Translations under genes and position numbers: made by a program
Shown: one piece after another, positions 39,701 to 51,700 of the stretch
Numbering within the stretch: position 1 is the stretch's first letter
Layout: the number at the start of each line of letters is the position of its first letter
Origin: Rhodeus uyekii
Taxonomy: Eukaryota; Chordata; Actinopteri; Cypriniformes; Acheilognathidae
Direction of reading: 5' to 3'
DNA length: 64,000 nucleotides
Assembly (NCBI GenBank): GCA_037043235.1
Contig: JAWRVZ010000157.1
Span: 1,407,501-1,471,500, forward strand
Notes under the pieces: generated by a model
Databases searched by the model: none
What the model saw: the letters and a program-made list of their open reading frames with translations, nothing else
What the model was told of the DNA's origin: nothing

Positions 39701-42700
39701 CAGTAAACATTATTTGTACTGCACCTGCGATCCTTTGTGCTTTATTACTTTTGATTGGAAACCATGTCAAACAATAAATGTAGTTTTGTGTCTCTTTAAT
39801 GTGTGGTGAAGCGGCTGTTGAACTGATCGTCTCTTCCTCTTTACTACAAGTTACAGCAGCAAATAAACATGAATGAACATCAGAAGGAATGTTGAAAGAT
39901 TTACCTCAGGAAAGCCATTTAATGACCATATTGTTATTTAGTGTGTGTTTTCATAAATCAGCAACATTTTAGATGTTTACATTTCAACAATGAATTGGAG
40001 GTCGTCATTAAAAAGTTTATATAAAAACTACATTGTGTGCAATTCATATACAACTCAACTATACACACATACAACTCAGATTTTTTTTGGGTCCTGATTA
40101 CTAAATAAATGTACCGTATTTTTCGCCGCATAAGACGCACTTTTTCTTCCCCCAAACTGGGGGGGGAGTTGGTGCGTCCCATCTGACGAATATAAAAAAA
40201 ATCTGCGGAGCGCTGATGACGAAAGAGGCGTGACTCACAGAAAGTGAAGTGAGAGCGCCGAACACGCATGTTTTGTTTTTGTTCAAGTCTGAGGAAATAA
40301 AAGAGCTGTGAAGACCTCCTGATTGGTCAGATGATCAGTCTGTTGTGATTGATCTGCTCTGATTGGTCAGATGATCCAGTCTGTTGTGATTGGCCTCCTG
40401 ACCTCCAGAAGACCTCCTTCTTTCCCTGTGACAAAATAACATTACCACACTGCTGCCGAAACCCGGAAGAGAGAGGGAGAAAGGAGGAGGCAGGCACGTC
40501 CTCAGACTTGAACAAACACAAAACAACCACCAAAACATACGCGTTCGGCGCTCACGCTTCACTCTCTGTGAGTCACACCTCTTTCTCTTGGTTTATTCAT
40601 TCATTCATTACATTTATATAGCGCTTTTTATCAAAGTATCTCAAAGCGCTTACATGGACGGGGGAATCTCCTCAACCGCCACTAGAGTGCAGCATCCACC
40701 TGGATGATGCGACGGCAGCCATATTGCGCCAGAACGCTCACCACACACCAGCTTATTGGTGGAGAGGAGACAGAGTGATGATGCAGCCAATCAGAGAATG
40801 GAGATGGTTAGGAAGCCATGATGGACAAATTTGACCAGGATGCCGGGGTTACACCCCTACTCTTGCGAAAGACATCCTGGGATTTTTAATGACCACAGAG
40901 AGTCAGGATCTCGGTTTAACGTCTCATCTGAAAGACGGTGCTCATTTCAGTACAGTGTCCCCGTCACTATACTGGGGCATTAGGACCCACATAGACCAGA
41001 GGGTGAGCACCCCCTGCTGGCCTCCTAACACCTCTTCCAGCAGCAATCAAGTCAGTCTCCCATCCAGGAAAATAACCACACACAACCCTGCTTAGCTTTT
41101 GTGAGCAACCAGTCGTAGGCTACAGGGTGCCATTGCTGCCGGCTGCTGCTTTACTTTCACTTCTCTCAGTCAGTGTTGCCAGATCGGGCGGGACCCAATT
41201 GTTGCCTAATTGGGCTCCTTTTGGTCACGTCCGACCGGAAAAAAATGCATTGGGCTGGTTGATAAAAATTGGGCTGGTTTTTGATGAAAAATCCGCCCAA
41301 ATTTAATATATAAATGCATAGAAATTCCATTAAAACAAGCTTACAACCCCCCTCACAATGAAGTAAACACAACGACTTTTAGTAATGCCTTGGATGGAAC
41401 AGAAGACAATGACTGCATGGATCTGTCCTTCCTCATTTCTGAAGCAGCGAAGAAGAGGAATTATTGGGGTTCGAATAAAAACATCACAGCCTTATTTTGT
41501 TACTTTCACTGTTTACTGACTTTACTGACAGTTAATGAGAGTAAAGATAGTTCTTAATATGTTACATGGTTAGCATAAAATTGTTCTTAAACTGCTGTTA
41601 ACTTTATACAGTTGATATTAAATATTTTACTACAGTATTTGGTTCAGAATCTTTTTTTTCTAGATTTTCCTCCTTTAAAATTGGGTGCGTCTTATGTTCC
41701 GGGGCGTCTTATATGGCGAAAAATACGGTAATGACTTTATTGATCTGATCAATTAATAAACACTTTCAGTTTTCAGCTAGTTGAAAACATTTATTTCAGT
41801 TTTGGTAAAGAAATGTGTGTTCGCTAACATTATTTCAGTATACAATTTTAATAATATAAAAAATATGTTTAGGTGTAGCAGGACAAAACCTATTACATTT
41901 GTTGTGTTTTATTATATGTCTTGCACAAAGGAGTACAATATTATTTTAATAGCTTATGAGCAACTTCACACACGCACAACTTCGCACAACTGTCCCAACT
42001 AGACATTTGTGTGATTCTTTCTCCAACTATACAGTTTAGCTCCAAAACACCTGCCCAGACATTTTAAGAGATGAATTAGGACTGGACAACCCTGGTGTAA
42101 AGAGTGATTTTATCCTATAAAACAACCCACTTTATCCATATCGCATTGTCTCCATCACATTCCACTGATGCACCTGCATATGCGGCTCATATTCAGTCAT
42201 GTGATGAAGTTAGCGAGTGAACCCTGCCTGCCTCCAGTATCCCATCATGCACCAAAGATGAGGGCATTTTTATGCAGGTGATTGTCTGATAGCAGAGCAA
42301 TGCACCTGCACTGTTATCAGAGCTCAAACCAGCAACACCTACAGAGGAAATATTATGTCTATTGACGCGTTATAGTGGAATGACAACACTGGAGTGAACA
42401 GAAAGTAATTTCGTGAGAGAGAGTGCTAATTCAAGGTCCTCGAATATAAAACAGTTCACAGCCACTGCCTTCTCTGGAAATACTAAAAGAGCAACAAATA
42501 CACAGTTAACATAGAGCTTCAATCTTTTACATAAGAGAATCTAATCTAATCTTGCACATGAGGAAAACTATAGAGCCACATCTTTTTAAACTCAATAACC
42601 TAATACAATACATAGTGTTATTTTAGTATTATTTATAGACTACTATAGCTTTTATTAATATTTTGAACTAGATATTTTTATATTTCAAGCTCTTATTTTA

Positions 42701-45700
42701 ATTTTGCTTTCAAAACTTGGGTTTGATTCGCTTTTAGTTGTTTCTTCCACATGACCGTCATTCAATGTCTCACGGTTGATTCAAGTCTCTCCTTGATTTC
42801 TCTGCTCTCTATTCTCTTCCTTCTGCTCCGTTTCTTTGCCAGTGTGTTTTGTGCACTTCATGTTCACGTTTGGATCGATTAATAGAAGCTCTGGTGTAAT
42901 AGCATCAAACAAGTAGACTGAGATCCATGAAAAGGTGGGATCTCTTCGCTGGTGTGTTTGTGTGGAGGAATTCCTGATGCTGATTTGACTCCTTTGGACA
43001 TTATATGAGCTCTCGTCTGATGGTACAGTTTTTGTTTTCGTTCACAGACCCTGTCCAGTTAGTGCTGAGGTATCCAGTAGCTCCCACTCTGGCTATAGTC
43101 ATTAGTTCTGGTCATTGGACTGTACCCTGGCGGTGATTGCATTGTTGGTCTGTCCACACATGTTTGATCTCTGGCCTTAATACTGAACTGCTCTGTCTAC
43201 GCTGATGTCCACCTGGTAATGACCGTGCCGCCTGTCTGACTCTTCTCTCATCTCCTGTCTGGATCTGATTGCTTTTCTGATCCGACCCACGCCAGTCTGA
43301 CTTCTCTTCGGATTTGTCCCTCTCCGAGTTGTCCAGGCAGCTTATCCCAAAACTTTGTTTAAAGTTTCAATAAAACCTAAATCAATCATCTATTTGCTTT
43401 TGGGTCCTGGAGATCCTGGATGAAAATCTGACATTTTTGTTTATATTACTTTTTAAGAACTTAAAGATTTAGTTTTCATGCTCATTTAATTCTAGATAGT
43501 GCTTTGACTTAAAGTTAGTTCTTAAGGGAATATTTTTAATTACCTTTTAGTACTTACTAATACTAGTAATTACTTTTTTAGCTTTAGGAACACAATAAGG
43601 TTCCATATGTAAACACTAGTTACATGGATTACTACATTAGTAAACATGAAAAAAAATATATATTTGTTAAAATAACTTAATAGACATGAGCGGACAAGAG
43701 TTTGCAAGGAATAATAAATAATGTAGCGAATGACTTGCTCATTGTTACGGTAGTGTCCGCACCATAAGGCGCACCGTATTATAAGGTGCATGCTAAAACA
43801 TACGTACTGTACGCATTACGTAATGTTCTCTGATTAGTTTATTGCTGCCAGCATACGTACTGTACGTATTACGTAATGTTCTCTGATTGGTTTATTGCTG
43901 CCAGCATACGTACTGTACGCATTACGTAATATTCTCTGATTGGTTTATTGCTGCCAGCATACGTACTGTACGTATTACGTAATGTTCTCTGATTGGTTTA
44001 GCGCTGCCAGCATACGTACTGTACGCATTACGTAATGTTCTCTGATTGGTTTAGCGCTGCCAGCATACGTACTGTACGCATTACGTAATGTTCTCTGATT
44101 GGTTTATTGCTGCCAGCATACGTACTGTACGCATTACGTAATATTCTCTGATTGGTTTATTGCTGCCAGCATACGTACTGTACGCATTACGTAATGTTCT
44201 CTGATTGGTTTATTGCTGCCAGCATACGTACTGTACGCATTACGTAATGTTCTCTGATTGGTTTATTGCTGCCAGCATACGTACTGTACGCATTACGTAA
44301 TGTTCTCTGATTGGTTTAGCGCTGCCAGCATACGTACTGTACGCATTACGTAATGTTCTCTGATTGGTTTATTGCTGCCAGCATACGTACTGTACGCATT
44401 ACGTAATGTTCTCTGATTGGTTTATTGCTGCCAGCATACGTACTGTACGCATTACGTAATGTTCTCTGATTGGTTTAGCGCTGCCAGCATACGTACTGTA
44501 CGCATTACGTAATGTTCTCTGATTAGTTTATTGCTGCCAGCATACGTACTGTACGCATTACGTAATGTTCTCTGATTGGTTTATTGCTGCCAGCATACGT
44601 ACTGTACGCATTACGTAATGTTCTCTGATTGGTTTATTGCTGCCAGCATACGTACTGTACGCATTACGTAATGTTCTCTGATTGGTTTAGCGCTGCCAGC
44701 ATACGTACTGTACGCATTACGTAATGTTCTCTGATTGGTTTAGCGCTGCCAGCAAACGTACTGTACGTATTACGTAATGTTCTCTGATTAGTTTATTGCT
44801 GCCAGCATACGTACTGTACGCATTACGTAATGTTCTCTGATTGGTTTAGCGCTGCCAGCATACGTACTGTACGCATTACGTAATGTTCTCTGATTGGTTT
44901 AGCGCTGCCAGCATACGTACTGTACGCATTACGTAATGTTCTCTGATTGGTTTATTGCTGCCAGCATACGTACTGTACGCATTACGTAATGTTCTCTGAT
45001 TGGTTTATTGCTGCCAGCATACGTACTGTACGCATTACGTAATGTTCTCTGATTGGTTTAGCGCTGCCAGCATACGTACTGTACGCATTACGTAATGTTC
45101 TCTGATTGGTTTAGCACTGCCAGCATACGTACTGTACGTATTACGTAATGTTCTCTGATTGGTTTATTGCTGCCAGCATACGTACTGTACGCATTACGTA
45201 ATGTTCTCTGATTGGTTTAGCGCTGCCAGCATACGTACTGTACGCATTACGTAATGTTCTCTGATTGGTTTAGCGCTGCCAGCATACGTACTGTACGCAT
45301 TACGTAATGTTCTCTGATTGGTTTAGCGCTGCCAGCATACGTACTGTACGCATTACGTAATGTTCTCTGATTGGTTTAGCGCTGCCAGCATACGTACTGT
45401 ACGCATTACGTAATGTTCTCTGATTGGTTTATTGCTGCCAGCATACGTACTGTACGTATTACGTAATGTTCTCTGATTGGTTTAGCGCTGCCAGCATACG
45501 TACTGTACGCATTACGTAATGTTCTCTGATTGGTTTAGCGCTGCCAGCATACGTACTGTACGCATTACGTAATGTTCTCTGATTGGTTTAGCGCTGCCAG
45601 CATACGTACTGTACGCATTACGTAATGTTCTCTGATTGGTTTAGCGCTGCCAGCATACGTACTGTACGCATTACGTAATGTTCTCTGATTGGTTTAGCGC

Positions 45701-48700
45701 TGCCAGCATACGTACTGTACGCATTACGTAATGTTCTCTGATTGGTTTATTGCTGCCAGCATACGTACTGTACGCATTACGTAATGTTCTCTGATTGGTT
45801 TATTGCTGCCAGCATACGTACTGTACGCATTACGTAATGTTCTCTGATTGGTTTAGCGCTGCCAGCATACGTACTGTACGCATTACGTAATGTTCTCTGA
45901 TTGGTTTAGCACTGCCAGCATACGTACTGTACGCATTACGTAATGTTCTCTGATTGGTTTAGCACTGCCAGCATACGTACTGTACGCATTACGTAATGTT
46001 CTCTGATTGGTTTATTGCTGCCAGCATACGTACTGTACGTATTACGTAATGTTCTCTGATTGGTTTAGCGCTGCCAGCATACGTACTGTACGTATTACGT
46101 AATGTTCTCTGATTGGTTTAGCGCTGCCAGCATACGTACTGTACGTATTACGTAATGTTCTCTGATTGGTTTATTGCTGCCAGCATACGTACTGTACGTA
46201 TTACGTAATGTTCTCTGATTGGTTTTAGCGCTGCCAGCATACGTACTGTACGCATTACGTAATGTTCTCTGATTGGTTTATTGCTGCCAGCATACGTACT
46301 GTACATATTATGTAATGTTCTCTGATTAGTTTATTGCTGCCAGCATACGTACTGTACATATTACGTAATGTTCTCTGATTGGTTTAGCGCTGCCAGCATA
46401 CGTACTGTACATATTACGTAATGTTCTCTGATTGGTTTATTGCTGCCAGCATACGTACTGTACGCATTACATAATGTTCTCTGATTGGTTTATTGCTGCC
46501 AGCATACGTACTGTACGCATTACGCAATGTTCTCTGATTGGTTTAAGCGCTGCCAGCGTACGTACTGTGCGTATTGCTTAATGTTCTCTGATTGGTTTAG
46601 CGCTGCCAGCATACGTACTGTACGCATTACGTAATGTTCTCTGATTAGTTTATTGCTGCCAGCATACGTACTGTACGTATTACGTAATGTTCTCTGATTG
46701 GTTTAGCGCTGCCAGCATACGTACTGTACGCATTACGTAATGTTCTCTGATTGGTTTATTGCTGCCAGCATACGTACTGTACGCATTACGTAATGTTCTC
46801 TGATTGGTTTAGCGCTGCCAGCATACGTACTGTACGCATTACGTAATATTCTCTGATTAGTTTATTGCTGCCAGCATACGTACTGTACGTATTACGTAAT
46901 GTTCTCTGATTGGTTTATTGCTGCCAGCATACGTACTGTACATATATTACGTAATGTTCTCTGATTGGTTTAGCGCTGCCAGCATACGTACTGTACACAT
47001 TACGTAATATTCTCTGATTGGTTTATTGCTGCCAGCATACGTACTGTACGCATTACATAATGTTCTCTGATTGGTTTATTGCTGCCAGCATACGTACTGT
47101 ACGCATTACGTAATGTTCTCTGATTGGTTTAGCGCTGCCAGCATACGTACTGTACGCATTACGTAATATTCTCTGATTAGTTTATTGCTGCCAGCATACG
47201 TACTGTACGTATTACGTAATGTTCTCTGATTGGTTTATTGCTGCCAGCATACGTACTGTACATATATTACGTAATGTTCTCTGATTGGTTTAGCGCTGCC
47301 AGCATACGTACTGTACACATTACGTAATATTCTCTGATTGGTTTATTGCTGCCAGCATACGTACTGTACGCATTACATAATGTTCTCTGATTGGTTTATT
47401 GCTGCCAGCATACGTACTGTACGCATTACGCAATGTTCTCTGATTGGTTTATCGTGGCCAGCATACGTACTGTATGTATTACGTAATGTTCTCTGATTGG
47501 TTTATTGCTGCCAGCATACGTACTGTACGCATTACGCAATGTTCTCTGATTGGTTTAAGCGCTGCCAGCGTACGTACTGTGCGTATTGCTTAATGTTCTC
47601 TGATTGGTTTAGCGCTGTCAGCGTACGTACTGTACAGATTACATCCCTGTGTCAGCAGGAAATGGTCCGACAGTCAATCAAGCGCAGCTCTTACCAAAGT
47701 CGCACAACATTTTTTGAGATTTTGGAACTTTTTGCACACATAAGGAGCACCGGATTATCAGGCGTACGGACGATTTTTGAGAAAATTTAAGGATTTTAGG
47801 TGCGCCTTATAGTGCAGAAAATACGGTAATCAATGTTAGTTAATCCTTATTATAACATGTTATCAAGTTTTTTTATGTATTGTTAAATTTTTATTTTATT
47901 GCAGGTTAATTGAAAAAATTAAATGTTTTTGATAGTTTTAGTTAATAACCCTGCTAACTAACATTAATCAGATGAAATGAATATGTCAGTGATTACCAGT
48001 CTGGAGGATAAAGTGTTTGGCCTCATGCAGGTGTTTAACACCCCATAATTGTTCAGAATGAGAAACATTTGGCCTGAATTTTGCTCTGGCAGCCGATATG
48101 GTTCTGTTTTCACCTCCATGAACGGTCCATCATACAGTACAGTCTGCATTCTTCTGCCGAAGCAGAGATTGTTACAAGATGTAACACACATTTCATATAC
48201 TGCAAACCAGCCTTTACATTGAGATTACAATGATCAATGATTACACAGTAAAGTAGTAACGCTGATCTATGGGGTTTGAAACCATGTTTCAACAGTAACA
48301 AGCAGTTAACAATATTGAGCCATGTTTTTATGCTTAAAAGTAGAGAAAACTTCATGCATAATATAAACCATCATATTATATCTATCTGCTAAGCCAAAAC
48401 TTAAAAAGAAACTTGCTAAGCCAAAATGTCCCGTTATATGATCGGTCTTACCGAAGCAGTTGTATCGATGAGGGACATACATCTTGCAGGCTGTAGCGAT
48501 GTGGATCTCAGCACTCAGAACAGCTTTAACAATCAGATCCTCGATCTGACCCATGAGCACTGACAAACACAGAGGAGCAAGCGACAAATGTGCTTATCGT
48601 GTAAAACATAACCACACACAAAAACAATGTATTATTTTTGAATAAACTAATTAAATTCCAAATTTTTCTGTAATTAATTGCAAGTAATTAGATTATTTTT

Positions 48701-51700
48701 TAATGTGGAATTAATTACATTACAATTAATTAATTATATTGTAATAATTCCACATTTAATTTTCAAATGAACACAGAAGCAACAAAGACAGTAGCCTATA
48801 TTTTAAACATTTCTTTAACGCAGTGGTCGCCAACCCGTCTATTAGGTTTTTTGGTCTTAATTTTTGGATAGATTTACCCATGACATAATAATTTTGAATT
48901 TTGATCATCTTAAAATGATCCCCAAAAGCGAGCGATTTGCTTGTCAAGACTAACAACCGTGTCAATCTGCACATGAGTCTGTGATGCCTTACGCTTGTGA
49001 AAGACAGTAGATCAGTGCATCTGAATGTCAGAGGTTTTGCAGTGTTAAAACATGTATCTTAGATATACTCACATGTGGTGTCTTTGCCTTCTTGCCTCAA
49101 ATACCTCAGCATTGCGCTCATGCTCCATTTGTTCCCATAATCCTCTACTTCAGGGTCATCGCAGCTGAAAGGAAGAGAAACCCTGACTGTCAGCATCCTG
49201 AGAAATGGGCACAACTTAACAATGTTGACATGATTGGCAAACACCAGGATTAGCTTGTATTTGAAATCACATTCCTGAGCCGTTTAAAAGCGATGAACAA
49301 TGGGAAACGATTATTTAACCATTATTTCTGACAGCTTAGATAGGTTCTCATTACTGTAACACGCATGAAGCTTTAATGGCATGAAGCCGCGGCAAGACAA
49401 ACACAAGCTACTGTAAAATCATCAGGCATTAAGGATTATTTCATCATAACCGTCTGCAGACTTGGATGGAAGGACTTTCTCACATTGACTTTGGTTTAAA
49501 GATGGTCAAATGCGCCTATGATCGCAATAATGATATACGAACTGTCCAGAAACACTTTTAAAAGTGGAGCGTAATGCAAAACATTATGATTAAAAATGTG
49601 AATGAAAACACAGCAATAACCTCGAAAAAAAAGTTTTTGATGATTTATGACCAAATGGGCAGAAAGCATGTTGCATATTTCAGTACATCAAATGTTTTTA
49701 TTAAATTGTTTTGGGATTTTTTGGTAAACAATATTTTGAAATTTAATGTATTGTCCCATCCATACAAGTTAAACTTTAAAATGCTTTTCAAACAAAACTT
49801 TCAAACGATGCTTTGTCAAGAATCTACTTGCATTTAGTTTAGCATATTCAGAAACTGATAGTTTGATAGTTTAAGACTGGAAAACAATGGAAGATGCCGA
49901 GATATCTGGCACAGAGAAGGTCAATTCTCGAGAAATTAACATTTAAACTCTCTCGTGCAACATTAGAATCTCAGTCTGAGACACAATCACATTGAGCTGA
50001 ACATCTTGGCATTGTCTTAATCTACAGCTCCTTCCCTTCACACCCTCTTCCTCCATGTTGCGAGGATCTGAAACTCACCCAAAAATCTATGATTTTATCA
50101 TACAATGATATGCGTGTTTGGCATCATTTGAAACGTCTGAGTGTGACTGGCACAAAGGTCTCATTCCAACAGAAGTAAGCCAAAAGGTGGAAGAGTTTAG
50201 AGATGTTTTGCCTCTTCCAGGGTCCTTCATGTAAATTATCTTCTGTTCTCAGTAACCAAATGTCCATTGTTAGCTCATGTTTCCATTTAAAATAGGTTTC
50301 TCTGGTCTGAGTATTTAAAGAGATGTCTCAGGAGTCTCAGGGCAATCTGTAGTCAGATCAACCCGTAATGTCAGGTATGCATCTTTTACTCTATTTCTAA
50401 GCATGTGATGTTTTGTATTGATTATTTTTTGAATTATGTAATTGGCATGATCCATTTACCTGACTAATAATAAATTATTACATTTGATTTTATTCTGACT
50501 AACTCTGAAATTATTAACTCTAGCAGATTGCGTTGCATCCATTGTTACGCCAAATCTGCGTCCAGGGGAGATTCTAGATTCCTGACGAACTGCTCGACTT
50601 TAGTTAAGCTGTTATGCAGTCGCATTCACTATAGGGGATGGATGAAAACACTACTGAGATAATAGCAAGCGAGTGGGTGGTGTTATCTTCGTTCAGGATT
50701 AACCAATGGTTTCTGCTTCAGCTTTTTTTAAGTTATGTAGTTATATTAATAACTATAGGGGTCTGGGTTAAAAACTACTATGATAATAGCAAGAATTTGA
50801 GCGGCATTATTTGATGGTTCTGGCCATAACCTATGGATATTACGTGAACTTGATGGCAGCCTCGGTTTTTAGCTCTTCAGTGATTGTCCTGTCTTTGTTT
50901 GTTTGTTCTGCTTTTAGTCCAGCATGTGACCACATGTACTGTGTATGTTATGTATTACTATTGTTATTTGCCATGTAAACTCATGTTGTGTTGTATATGT
51001 GCACTGGAAGCTTCAATACCAAGACAAATTCCTTGTGTGTGCAAGCACACTTGGCAATAAAGCTCTTTCTGATTCTGATTTAAGTTGTTATATAGGTGAG
51101 TGTAGGGGGTTAAACTTAACGATTATTTAAATCATGACAAGCATGGGCGGTCTATTAAGTAATATTAGCCATAATCTCTGACTAATATCAGACTGGAAAG
51201 CTTGTGATGGTGAGATTCATGTAAAAGAACGGCCAGCACGAGCCTCTGAGTGACACGGAGACCCGAATGAACGAGAATAATAAGAGTATCAAGTTAAATA
51301 GTGTCTACTAGATAAATAATCATATAAATGACCAATAAACAATTGCCATTCTAAACCTAAACGAGGTCATAATAAATATAGAGTCAGACAGAGAATAAAT
51401 GGGAGTTTTCCATACTGAAAAGACCGAACACGCAGTGATCATTCACCCGCTCCTCGTAGACCGTCATTGGACCGATTGGGCGGGCTTTACAATAGGCTGA
51501 TAGTATTTTATTTTAATTGACGTTATTTTTTCTCTTTACATTATCTGCCAAAAAATTGGTCTAATTCAGTTTTTTTTTTTAATGTTTTTTTTTAATCAGT
51601 TATTATAGTGATTGCTAAAAGTTAATGTGGGACTGAAGACTGGAGTAATATTTTCCTGTGGATCAAACAGAAGAGATTGGTGCTTGCAACGTAAGATCAT

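Larger units (their letters stand above)
40114..41728. mobile_element. TIR element (CCGTATTTTTCGCC type)
   Basis: The left end is CCGTATTTTTCGCCGCATAA followed by GACGCAC. The right end is GCGTCTTATATGGCGAAAAA followed by TACGG, its inverse, with TA on both sides. 1615 bp. Inside it carry two units of the 41-bp repeat (40318-40392) and a copy of the TTTATATAGCGCTTTT repeat (40607-41140). No transposase is recognised. Confidence 0.85.

Noticed and set aside
40889..41095. Plus-strand open frame of 68 codons
   Set aside because: It is part of repeat R1, whose blocks recur at 10.4-10.8 kb.
43797..47637. CRISPR-like regular array
   Set aside because: Units follow head to tail with no spacers, and the genome is a vertebrate; it is a satellite.
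48825..48990. hAT end (CAGTGGTCGCCAACCC)
   Set aside because: Looks like a hAT terminus but no inverse end or duplication was found, so it is not called.
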